Assembly (NCBI RefSeq): GCF_002902945.1
Contig: NZ_CP026103.1
Location: 1,054,001 to 1,118,000, forward strand
Direction of reading: 5' to 3'
Origin: Paraburkholderia caribensis
GTDB lineage: Bacteria > Pseudomonadota > Gammaproteobacteria > Burkholderiales > Burkholderiaceae
DNA length: 64,000 bases
Each line of letters opens with the position of its first letter. Position 1 is the first letter of the stretch. The translations under genes were made by a program, and so were the position numbers. The notes below the pieces were generated by a model, which saw nothing but the letters and a program-made list of their open reading frames with translations, was not told the DNA's origin and ran no database searches. Shown in pieces: positions 56,861 to 63,918 of the stretch.

Positions 56861-57580
56861 ATGCGAATTGCCTGTTTCACTTTCAGCGACGTGCTGTTCA
56901 AACAGATCAGTGAAGCGTTCGAACAGAACGGCACATCCTGCACGCGTTTCACCGACGAGCTTTCGCTGATCCGCTTCCTGCAACGCGATTCGGCGGCGCT
57001 CGTCATCTTCGATGCAACCCAGAGCCAGATTCCCGCGCTCGCGACACTGAAGTGGCGCAGTTGCCATTTCCGCACCGATCTGCCTGTGATGATGATCGGC
57101 CGTTCGTGGGACAGCGAAGCCGTGATCGAGGCGCTCGACGCGGGCGTCGATGAAGTCGTGATCGGCACGGCGAACGTCGAAGAAATCATGGCGCGCGCGC
57201 GGCGCTCGATTTCGCGTTGCCGTGGCTCGCGCGTCGTCGACCGGTTGACGGTGGCGGGTTACACGATCGACCGGACCGCGCGCACGGTGAGCTTCGGCGA
57301 GCGTTGCGTAGCGCTGACCGCGCGCGAACTGAGCCTCGCATGGCTGCTGCTGATGAACGCAGGCTCGCTGATGAGCCGCGAGCAGCTCGCCAACGCCGTG
57401 TGGGGCAAGGACGCCGACCTCGCGGGCCGCTCGCTCGAACAGCACATCTACAAGCTGCGCTCGAAGCTCGCGCTCGATGGCCGCGACGAGTCGCCGCTGA
57501 AAACGGTCTACTCGCTCGGCTATGTGTTCGTCGCACGGCATGACGAGACGCTCGACAGTCGACAGCCGATGGCCGCGTGA
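56861..57580 (+). CDS. OmpR-type transcriptional regulator with degenerate receiver (possible HrpG-like)
   Basis: 239 residues. The receiver-like domain (1-115) keeps D51 (VIFDATQ) but lacks the paired acidic residues near position 10 and the conserved lysine (position taken by VVIGTANVEE). The C-terminal winged helix (about 130-230) is intact: LTARELSLAWLLLM, RSLEQHIYKLRSKL, YSLGYVF. It stands next to type III secretion accessory genes, where HrpG, an OmpR-type activator, would be expected; the identity is inference. Output may not depend on phosphorylation. Confidence 0.85.
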   Translation: MRIACFTFSDVLFKQISEAFEQNGTSCTRFTDELSLIRFLQRDSAALVIFDATQSQIPALATLKWRSCHFRTDLPVMMIGRSWDSEAVIEALDAGVDEVVIGTANVEEIMARARRSISRCRGSRVVDRLTVAGYTIDRTARTVSFGERCVALTARELSLAWLLLMNAGSLMSREQLANAVWGKDADLAGRSLEQHIYKLRSKLALDGRDESPLKTVYSLGYVFVARHDETLDSRQPMAA

Positions 57581-57795
57581 ACGGGCTTTCCAGCACCACA
57601 GCGCAGATTGGAAAGAGGCACAGTGCAGGACGAATGCGACCCGCGCGGCACACGATGCACGCGCCCGACGATGCGGCAACCCGCCCGCCACCGGTATCCA
57701 TTCGCCATGCTCGTTGTGATGCGCCCGTTCACGCATGCGAACCACCCTTCGCGCATGCGTCAACGGCGTGCGAGCGCCGACCTCAAACGGCGCGT

Positions 57796-57814
57796 CGCCG
57801 CCTATTGGGCGGCG
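57796..57814 (-). terminator. GC-rich hairpin after the harpin-lysozyme gene
   Basis: A seven-base-pair stem (CGCCGCC / GGCGGCG) with a five-base loop lies 8 bp past the stop codon at 57822. There is no clear U-run, so termination is only suggested. Confidence 0.3.
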
Positions 57815-57821
57815 CGAAGTC

Positions 57822-58790
57822 TTACGCAAGAATCTGGTTCAGATACCCGAGACGCGATGCCATCTGCGGATCGGACGGCTGCTCGAAGGCGTTGCAGAAG
57901 GCCTGCGTCGCGGCCTGTGCGCTATTCGTGCCCTTGACGGCCGCAATCGCGCCCGCCTGCGAGGTCTGCAACTCCTGTTTCAGAAAGCCGTAGTTCGCGG
58001 CCTCGCTCGATGGATCGAGGTTGTGCTGGCGCGCGTAGTCGAGCAGACCTTGCTTGCGCGTACCGCCCCATTGCGCGATGCCGTATCCGTTCGCGTTGTC
58101 GTCGGCCATGTTCGAACCCGGCGCGCCGATCTTGCCGCCCTGGTTGATGCCCGAGTTCATGCCGCCGCTCTCGTGCCACAGGTTCGCGACAATGCCCGCC
58201 GCCTGATCCTTCGTAAGCCCGAAGTCCTTTTGCAGATTGCTGACGTAGGCGTCGGCGGTCTGCTTGCTTTGCGCAGGCGACAAGGCTTGGGTTTGCGGCG
58301 CGGTGCTGAGTCCTTCGGGTGCGGCGCCTGTCGATGCAGTGCTCGTCGGAGGCGGTGCGGACGTGGAAGCGGGCGCGCCGTTCGGGCTTTCGGTATTGCT
58401 TGCGGCGGTATTGCTTGCGACCGTATTGCCTGCACCGCCATTGCCGATGCCCGCCGTACCGCTGCCGGGCATCGCCGCGAAATTTTCGTAGCCGCCAGAC
58501 GGCGCGCCGCCCGCCCCGCCTTGCGCGCCCGTGCCGTCAGGGTCGCGCAGCATGGCCGCGAGGTCGGCGAAGAACTGCGACAGACCGCTATCGCCGGCCG
58601 CCGATGCGCCCGCCGTCCCCGCACCTTGTCCCGTGCTCTGCCCCGCTCCGCCGCCGTCGATCAGCTTCGCGATATCGCTCAGCAGATTCGCAACCGATGC
58701 GTCCCGAGACGCGCCATCGCCCTGCACGCCCGCGACGGGCGACAGCCCCGACACACCACCCACGCCGTTGAGAAGAGAAAGAGTGTTCAT
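57822..58790 (-). CDS. Harpin-like / phage-tail-type lysozyme fusion, likely T3SS substrate
   Basis: 322 residues. The N-terminal 85 residues have no Sec signal and carry VANLLSDIAKLIDGGG and LSQFFADLAAMLRD, which match a pair of motifs in the harpin at 59969. A long Gly/Ala/Ser/Thr/Pro-rich linker follows (about 85-175). The C-terminal 145 residues form a phage-tail-lysozyme-type domain with the catalytic Glu in IVANLWHESGGMN and NANGYGIAQWGG. Preceded by a PIP/hrpII promoter. Expected to be exported by a type III system and to cut peptidoglycan, perhaps to help the needle or pilus pass; substrate and target wall are unproven. Confidence 0.8.
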   Translation of the reverse strand: MNTLSLLNGVGGVSGLSPVAGVQGDGASRDASVANLLSDIAKLIDGGGAGQSTGQGAGTAGASAAGDSGLSQFFADLAAMLRDPDGTGAQGGAGGAPSGGYENFAAMPGSGTAGIGNGGAGNTVASNTAASNTESPNGAPASTSAPPPTSTASTGAAPEGLSTAPQTQALSPAQSKQTADAYVSNLQKDFGLTKDQAAGIVANLWHESGGMNSGINQGGKIGAPGSNMADDNANGYGIAQWGGTRKQGLLDYARQHNLDPSSEAANYGFLKQELQTSQAGAIAAVKGTNSAQAATQAFCNAFEQPSDPQMASRLGYLNQILA

Positions 58791-58855
58791 CCGAGTCCTC
58801 TGAGGAGAAGGCCGACGAAGCGCCGTATCGAATGCGTCGTCGACCTGGTGGCGTC

Positions 58856-58917
58856 ACGATAAAAGCTCTTCAGCGGCCGGACCGCGCGGCGCACGAAGCC
58901 AGATGTGCAAACGCGAA
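58856..58917 (-). promoter_or_regulatory. hrpII/PIP-box promoter of the harpin-lysozyme gene
   Basis: Minus strand: TTCGC (58917-58913), N15, TTCGT (58897-58893), i.e. TTCG-N16-TTCG. A -10 element TATCGT (58861-58856) follows 32 nt after the second TTCG and 65 nt before the start codon. It fits the HrpB-type consensus TTCG-N16-TTCG-N30-32-YANNNT. Confidence 0.75.
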
Positions 58918-58939
58918 AGCGCAGCGCGCCGCCATGTGC

Positions 58940-59002
58940 TTCGCCCGGCCGTATCGATGCTTCGCGTCGCGCGGGTGTTCGATACGGCGTGGCTCGTATC
59001 CT
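58940..59002 (+). promoter_or_regulatory. hrpII/PIP-like promoter of the secreted-helix/transglycosylase operon
   Basis: TTCGC (58940-58944), N16, TTCGC (58961-58965): one base wider than consensus (TTCG-N17-TTCG). TATCCT (58997-59002) follows after 32 nt; the start codon at 59054 is 51 nt further. Back-to-back with the box of the divergent gene. Confidence 0.55.
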
Positions 59003-59053
59003 CGTTCGCATCCCATCCCGCCCGCTTATGCCGAACCATCAAGGAGCAAGCCA

Positions 59054-59380
59054 ATGCGCCTCTCCGGACGACGCGCCGTCATTGCCATGTCCATCTCGCT
59101 ATCCGTCGTGTTGTGCGCTCACGCATTCGCGCAGACCGCGCAACGCGACGGCTTGCTCAACGTGAACGCCGCCGACGACAGGATCGAAGCGCGACATCGC
59201 GAAGCCGCGCGCGCGGAGCAAAGGCGCCTCGACGCACATCGCGAGGAAGCACATCGGGAAGACGCGCATCTCGAACAGGAACGCCTCGCCGAAGCACGCC
59301 GTGAGGCGCGTATCGACGCGTACCACGCATGGCTCGCGCACTGGCACGACATGCGCTCGCGCGATGGCATGACGCCATGA
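59054..59380 (+). CDS. Secreted charged helical protein, T3SS-associated hypothetical
   Basis: 108 residues. AAGGAG lies seven bases before the ATG. Signal peptide to about residue 27 (ending HAFAQ), then an almost uninterrupted run of Arg, Glu, His and Ala (about 42-88) predicted as one long amphipathic or coiled-coil helix, ending in a His/Trp-containing tail (AYHAWLAHWHDM). I know no family. Its stop is 14 bp before the lytic transglycosylase start, so both are probably exported to the periplasm and act together. Confidence 0.7.
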   Translation: MRLSGRRAVIAMSISLSVVLCAHAFAQTAQRDGLLNVNAADDRIEARHREAARAEQRRLDAHREEAHREDAHLEQERLAEARREARIDAYHAWLAHWHDMRSRDGMTP

Positions 59381-59394
59381 CCCCGGAGCGCCGC

Positions 59395-59883
59395 ATGAAC
59401 CGCCGCGCATTGCGTCTCGCTGGCGCGCTGCTGGGCGCGTCGATGTCGCTTGCGACGCCGGCAGCCCGCGCCGACTGCTTCGACGATGCCGCCGCCTGGC
59501 AACGTCTGAATCCGCTGATCTTGCGCGCGATCGCGTGGCAGGAATCGCACAACAACGCCGACGCGACGCATACAAACGCCAACGGCTCGACCGACTACGG
59601 CGTGATGCAGATCAACTCGATCCATCTGCCGGAGCTGGAGCGATACGGCATCCGGCGCGACGCGCTGATGGTGCCGTGCAAGAACGTCTATATCGCTGCG
59701 TGGCATCTGCGCAAACAGGTGGTGCGCTACGGCAACACGTGGACGGCCGTGGGCGCCTATCATTCGTCGACGCCTGCGCTGCGCGACGACTACGCGCGCC
59801 GCATTGCCGCAATCATCGAACGCTGGCGGCGCGATCCTGCGCATGCGATCCCGGTGACGGCGGCCTCGCTGGCCGCGCGTTGA
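59395..59883 (+). CDS. T3SS-associated lytic transglycosylase (IpgF/HpaH-like)
   Basis: 162 residues from the ATG at 59395 (GGAG six bases upstream); the ATG at 59377 overlapping the previous stop is an alternative. Signal peptide ends near AARAD. SLT fold with catalytic Glu in ILRAIAWQESHNN, then DYGVMQINSIH and AAWHLRKQVVRYGNTWTAVG. Such enzymes open peptidoglycan locally for type III secretion assembly. The context with harpin genes favours this role over general wall turnover. Confidence 0.87.
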   Translation: MNRRALRLAGALLGASMSLATPAARADCFDDAAAWQRLNPLILRAIAWQESHNNADATHTNANGSTDYGVMQINSIHLPELERYGIRRDALMVPCKNVYIAAWHLRKQVVRYGNTWTAVGAYHSSTPALRDDYARRIAAIIERWRRDPAHAIPVTAASLAAR

Positions 59884-59968
59884 GCGTTTTGCGGAGTCGT
59901 TGGTGAGCAGCGCGTCGGCACAACAGCGGCGCGTCCGACGAATCTCGCGCGCCGCATCTCGCGTCCGA

Positions 59969-60640
59969 TCAGACGTCGTTCTTCTGATTCAGATCGCCCG
60001 ACGACACCGACACCTGCGACGAATCGAACACCTTGTTGCCGCCATCGCCCGTTTCCGGTTTCGTCAGCCCGCCGCCGCCGAACACCTGCGCGATGTTCAT
60101 CTTGCCGTTGGAGTGACCCGTTTCGAGAATCGCGGCTTCCTTCGTCGCGCCCGAGTTCAACGTGACCGAGCCGTCCGCGCCCATATGGCCGACGTTGTTG
60201 CCGCTCCCGTTGTACAGGTTGCCCTGCGAGTCTTCCTGCAGATGCAGTGCGTCGCCGCCCGCCTTGCTGTTGATCTTGATGTCGTGCATGCCCTGTCCAG
60301 CCGTGCCCAGACCGTTGCTGGCAGACGCCCCCGTAGCGGAGCCCGCGGGCGGCATCGAGCCGGGCTGCCCGCCCATCGGCGAAGCGGGATTCTGCGCGCC
60401 TTGCGCACCTTGTGCGCCTTGCTGACCACCGAGCACGCCCGCCAGATCCTGCAGGAACTGGCTGACGTTGTTCGCGCCGCCCGCGTTGTTCTGCTGACCG
60501 TCGATCAGTTGCGACAGATCCTGCAGCAGCTTGCCGACGTCGCCGCCCTGACCCGGCACGGCTTGCGACGCGCCTCCCGTCATGCCGCCGACGGGCGTGT
60601 AGTTCACGGGGTTGAGAAAGGATTGGGTAATGGAGTTCAT
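59969..60640 (-). CDS. Harpin-like type III secreted protein
   Basis: 223 residues, no cysteine, no Sec signal, rich in Gly, Gln, Asn, Ser and Ala: harpin composition. The N-terminal region has VGKLLQDLSQLIDGQQ and VSQFLQDLAGVLGG, the same motif pair as in the lysozyme fusion. The middle is GAQGAQGAQ and Pro/Ser-rich. The C-terminal part (about 125-200, INSKAGGDALHLQEDSQG) looks like a beta-rich repeat fold I cannot assign. Start ATG 60640 with a PIP/hrpII promoter upstream. Confidence 0.78.
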   Translation of the reverse strand: MNSITQSFLNPVNYTPVGGMTGGASQAVPGQGGDVGKLLQDLSQLIDGQQNNAGGANNVSQFLQDLAGVLGGQQGAQGAQGAQNPASPMGGQPGSMPPAGSATGASASNGLGTAGQGMHDIKINSKAGGDALHLQEDSQGNLYNGSGNNVGHMGADGSVTLNSGATKEAAILETGHSNGKMNIAQVFGGGGLTKPETGDGGNKVFDSSQVSVSSGDLNQKNDV

Positions 60641-60704
60641 CGAATTCTCTCTGGTTAAAAAGAAGACGAACCGGCGATCTTTGCCCGATCCCGATTCAGC
60701 CTCG

Positions 60705-60766
60705 ACGATAGATTCATGTGAGCACGCCACACGCATGCAGCGCGAAGCCGCGTGACGCGTCGCGAA
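60705..60766 (-). promoter_or_regulatory. hrpII/PIP-box promoter of the harpin gene
   Basis: Minus strand: perfect TTCGC-N15-TTCGC (60766-60762 and 60746-60742), then TATCGT (60710-60705) after 32 nt, and the start codon 64 nt beyond. The -10 is identical to that of the harpin-lysozyme promoter. Confidence 0.78.
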
Positions 60767-60835
60767 TGACGCATGCAGTCGACGCGCCGCACCGCGCCGG
60801 GACGTCGTGCCCACTTCACCCCGCCGAGGACGCGC

Positions 60836-60897
60836 TTCGGCACGCGGCACGACGCTTCGCGCACCCGAAAGACCAAAGGCGACGGCACACACAGAAT
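60836..60897 (+). promoter_or_regulatory. hrpII/PIP-box promoter of the HrpB1/HrpK gene
   Basis: TTCG (60836-60839), N16, TTCG (60856-60859), then CAGAAT (60892-60897) after 32 nt; the start codon at 60952 is 54 nt further. Divergent from the harpin promoter. The 311-bp region 60641-60951 holds no gene besides these two promoters. Confidence 0.72.
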
Positions 60898-60951
60898 GCA
60901 GTGTCGGGCGTGTGCCCGCTTTCGATCGTCAACCGTTCATGCGAGACCGCC

Positions 60952-61410
60952 ATGTCGAATCTTCAATGCAGTCCATCCGTGCTCAACGCGATGATGTCGG
61001 TGTTTTCAGGCGGCATGCGCATCGGCGCCATGCCGGAGTTGCATGACGTGCTCGGCGCGTTGCGTGCGTGGCAGCCGGACAGCCCGCTGGCCGACGTGTG
61101 CGAGGCGCGTCTGCTGATCAACCAGACGCAATGGCGCGAAGCCGCGAGCCTTTTGCGCCACGTGACGAGCCGTCACGCGAATCTGCCCGTCGTGTCGGCG
61201 CTATATGCGCTGTGTCTTTTCATGCAGCACGACGACGAGTGGCGGCGCGCCGCGACGGACACCGTCGATACGGGCAACGACACGGCTATCGCCATCGTCG
61301 CGCGGTTCCTGAACGTGCCCAATGACGAGGCTGCGAGCGTTCATGGTCCGGAACTGTCGATGCGCGTGCTTGCTGCAATCGAGACGAATCGCGCGGTGGA
61401 GCACAGTTGA
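60952..61410 (+). CDS. hrpB1: HrpB1/HrpK-family type III secretion protein
   Basis: 152 residues from the ATG at 60952; the frame is open to 60718, but that would run through the promoter. All-helical, TPR-like: PSVLNAMMSVFSGGMRIGAM, WREAASLLRHVTSRHANLPV, SALYALCLFMQHDDEWRRAA. This matches the HrpB1/HrpK family of Ralstonia and Xanthomonas hrp clusters (about 150 residues). Normally it sits inside the hrp apparatus operon next to hrpB2; here it is alone. Confidence 0.82.
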   Translation: MSNLQCSPSVLNAMMSVFSGGMRIGAMPELHDVLGALRAWQPDSPLADVCEARLLINQTQWREAASLLRHVTSRHANLPVVSALYALCLFMQHDDEWRRAATDTVDTGNDTAIAIVARFLNVPNDEAASVHGPELSMRVLAAIETNRAVEHS

Positions 61411-61447
61411 TGGTGATGGCGCATTGCTCGTGCCGAAGATTAGCGGC

Positions 61448-62614
61448 TTATGCCGACAGCTTTTGCATCTCGGCGAAGAGATCGGCTTTCCCTTCGAAAC
61501 CGATACCGGGCAGATCGGGCATGGTGATATAGCCGCCTTCCACCCTCACGCCATCGGGGAAACCGCCGTACGGCTGGAACAGGTCCGGATAGGATTCGTT
61601 GCCGCCGAGACCAAGGCCCGCCGCGATGTTCAGCGACATCTGGTGTCCGCCGTGCGGAATGCAGCGGCTCGGCGACCAGCCGTGCTGATGCAGCATGTCG
61701 AGCGTGCGCAGGTATTCGACGAGGCCATAGCTGAGTGCGCAGTCGAACTGCAGCCAGTCGCGGTCGGGGCGCATGCCGCCGTAACGGATCAGGTTGCGGG
61801 CGTCCTGCATCGAGAACAGGTCTTCGCCTGTCGCCATCGGCTTGTCGTAGTAATTGCGCAGCGTGGCTTGCAATTCGAAGTCGAGCGGATCGCCGGGTTC
61901 TTCGTACCAGAACAGGTCGTATTGCGACAGTGCCTTCGCGTACTGGATAGCGGTGTCGAGATCGAAGCGGCCGTTGGCATCGACGGCGAGCTTCTGGCCG
62001 TCCTGCAGCACGCTCAGGATCGAGTCGATACGGCGCAGATCTTCGTCGAGCGAAGCGCCGCCGATCTTCTTCTTCACCACCGTATAGCCACGGTCGATGT
62101 AGCTGCGCATCTCGTCTTTCAGCTTTTCGTGGTCCTGGCCCGGGTAGTAGTAACCGCCCGCGGCATACACGAAGATCTTGCGATTGGGCTGGCCATCGCC
62201 GTAACGGTCCGCCAGCAACTGGAACAGCGGCTTGCCTTCGATCTTGGCCACCGCATCCCAGATCGCCATGTCGATCGTGCCGATGGCGACCGAACGCTCG
62301 CCGTGGCCACCCGGCTTTTCGTTCGTGAACATCGTCGCCCAGATCTTGTGCGGATCGAGGTTGCCGCCCGTATCGTCGACGAGCGTGGCGGGATCGGCTT
62401 CGAGAATGCGCGGAATGAAACGCTCGCGCATCAGCTTGCCCTGGCCGTAGCGACCGTTGGAATTGAAGCCGTACCCAACAACCGGCTTTCCGTCCCGGAT
62501 GACGTCCGTCACCACGGCGACGAGACTCAGCGTCATCTTGCTGAAGTCAATATAGGCATTCCGGATCGGAGAACTGATCGGAACGGTCTTTTCGCGGATT
62601 TCAACGATTCTCAT
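61448..62614 (-). CDS. Enolase-superfamily acid-sugar dehydratase, D-tartrate dehydratase-like
   Basis: 388 residues. N-terminal capping domain (IREKTVPISSPIRNAYIDFS), then the barrel with Lys motif YTVVKKKIGGA, metal ligands in LAVDANGRFD, WYEEPGD and ATGEDLF, and the general-acid/base His in CIPHGGHQMS. The overall pattern matches D(-)-tartrate dehydratase (TarD), which makes oxaloacetate from D-tartrate; other acid sugars remain possible. Divergent from a LysR regulator with a palindrome between them. Confidence 0.85.
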   Translation of the reverse strand: MRIVEIREKTVPISSPIRNAYIDFSKMTLSLVAVVTDVIRDGKPVVGYGFNSNGRYGQGKLMRERFIPRILEADPATLVDDTGGNLDPHKIWATMFTNEKPGGHGERSVAIGTIDMAIWDAVAKIEGKPLFQLLADRYGDGQPNRKIFVYAAGGYYYPGQDHEKLKDEMRSYIDRGYTVVKKKIGGASLDEDLRRIDSILSVLQDGQKLAVDANGRFDLDTAIQYAKALSQYDLFWYEEPGDPLDFELQATLRNYYDKPMATGEDLFSMQDARNLIRYGGMRPDRDWLQFDCALSYGLVEYLRTLDMLHQHGWSPSRCIPHGGHQMSLNIAAGLGLGGNESYPDLFQPYGGFPDGVRVEGGYITMPDLPGIGFEGKADLFAEMQKLSA

Positions 62615-62696
62615 GATGGCGTCTCCTGAGTTTTGAGCACGTTTTGCATGTGTCTGGCTGCAATGGAAACTAGCTTATCCGCGGAACGCCACGTTA

Positions 62697-62712
62697 GAAT
62701 TCACCTGAATTC
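62697..62712. promoter_or_regulatory. Candidate LysR binding palindrome
   Basis: GAATTCACCTGAATTC, seven-base inverted arms around CC, 33 bp before the LysR start and 82 bp before the dehydratase start. The size and location fit a LysR recognition site; a second activation site was not identified. Confidence 0.5.
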
Positions 62713-62745
62713 ATTTCATTTTTTACTTTTGGCGAATAAACCGAA

Positions 62746-63705
62746 GTGGCGACCGACCCGGCTTCCGATTTCGAGTTTTTCATCCTCATCGCCAGGCTGA
62801 AAAGCCTGTCGGGCGCGGCGCGTGCGCTCGATCTCACGCCGCCGGCGGCGACCAAGCGGCTGGGGCTGATCGAACAGAGACTGGGCGCGCGCCTCGTCAA
62901 CCGGACCACACGCAGTGTCAGCCTCACGCCGGAAGGCGAGACCTACCTGCGCTACGCGACGCAGATCGTCGCGCAAGTCCGGCAGATGGAAGACGACATA
63001 TCCGGGTCCCGGTCCGACCCGCATGGGCTATTACGGATCAACGCGACGCTCGGCTTCGGGCGCACGACGATCGCGCCGCTCGTGTCCGACTTCGCCAAAC
63101 GGTTTCCCAATGTCGAGATCCAGTTCGAAGTGACCGACCGGCCCATCGATCTCGTCGAGGAAGCATTCGACATGGCGATCCGCTTCGGCGAACTACCCGA
63201 CAGCCGGCTTAGCGCACGGCGCATCATGAGCAATCGGCGCTTTCTCTGCGCCTCACCCAGATATCTCGAACGTTTCGGCACACCGGAGCGCGTGGAAGAT
63301 CTGGTTCAGCACCGTTGCATCATTCATCGACAGAACGACGATGCGTATGGCGTCTGGCGGTACATGCAGGGCGACCGCACGGAAGCGCTGAAAGTCAAGG
63401 GCGCGCTGTCGAGCAACGACGGCGATATCGTGCTGCGATGGGCGCTCGATGGACATGGGATATTGATTCGTTCCGAATGGGATCTGGCGAAGTACGTTCA
63501 GAGCGGCAGGTTGAAACTGGTTCTGCCGGAAACGGTATTGCCGTCGGCGGATCTGTTTGTCTACTATCCCAGCCAGCGGAACCAGACTGCGCGCGCACGG
63601 GCATTTATCGATTTTCTGATCGATCATTTTCAGGCGCCATTCATTCCGGTTGAAACGGGGGCTGCGATTTATGCCCGGAAGAAGCGAGGGGGACGAAAGG
63701 CGTGA
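62746..63705 (+). CDS. LysR-family regulator, DmlR-like
   Basis: 319 residues using the GTG at 62746. HTH with SLSGAARALDLTPPAATKRL and LVNRTTRSVSLTPEGETYL; substrate domain about 90-300; a basic tail (ARKKRGGRKA) ends it. Relatives include regulators of D-malate and tartrate use, consistent with the divergent dehydratase. Probably its activator. Confidence 0.88.
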   Translation: MATDPASDFEFFILIARLKSLSGAARALDLTPPAATKRLGLIEQRLGARLVNRTTRSVSLTPEGETYLRYATQIVAQVRQMEDDISGSRSDPHGLLRINATLGFGRTTIAPLVSDFAKRFPNVEIQFEVTDRPIDLVEEAFDMAIRFGELPDSRLSARRIMSNRRFLCASPRYLERFGTPERVEDLVQHRCIIHRQNDDAYGVWRYMQGDRTEALKVKGALSSNDGDIVLRWALDGHGILIRSEWDLAKYVQSGRLKLVLPETVLPSADLFVYYPSQRNQTARARAFIDFLIDHFQAPFIPVETGAAIYARKKRGGRKA

Positions 63706-63918
63706 GGCTGGTGTCGCAGTCACGCTGACTGCACCGTGCGCGGAGCGACCTGAAAAGAGCGCTTCGACGCCGTTTAAAGCGGCGACGACCATTTGGCAGA
63801 CCGGCCGTCCTGCTCTCACCCTTATGCTATGCCTTTTCCCCCTCTCTCTTACTGCCAAGCAGGTTGAGGTATTTCTGGTAATCGGCAGTGGCTGCCTGAA
63901 CTTCGCCTCTGATCCGGT

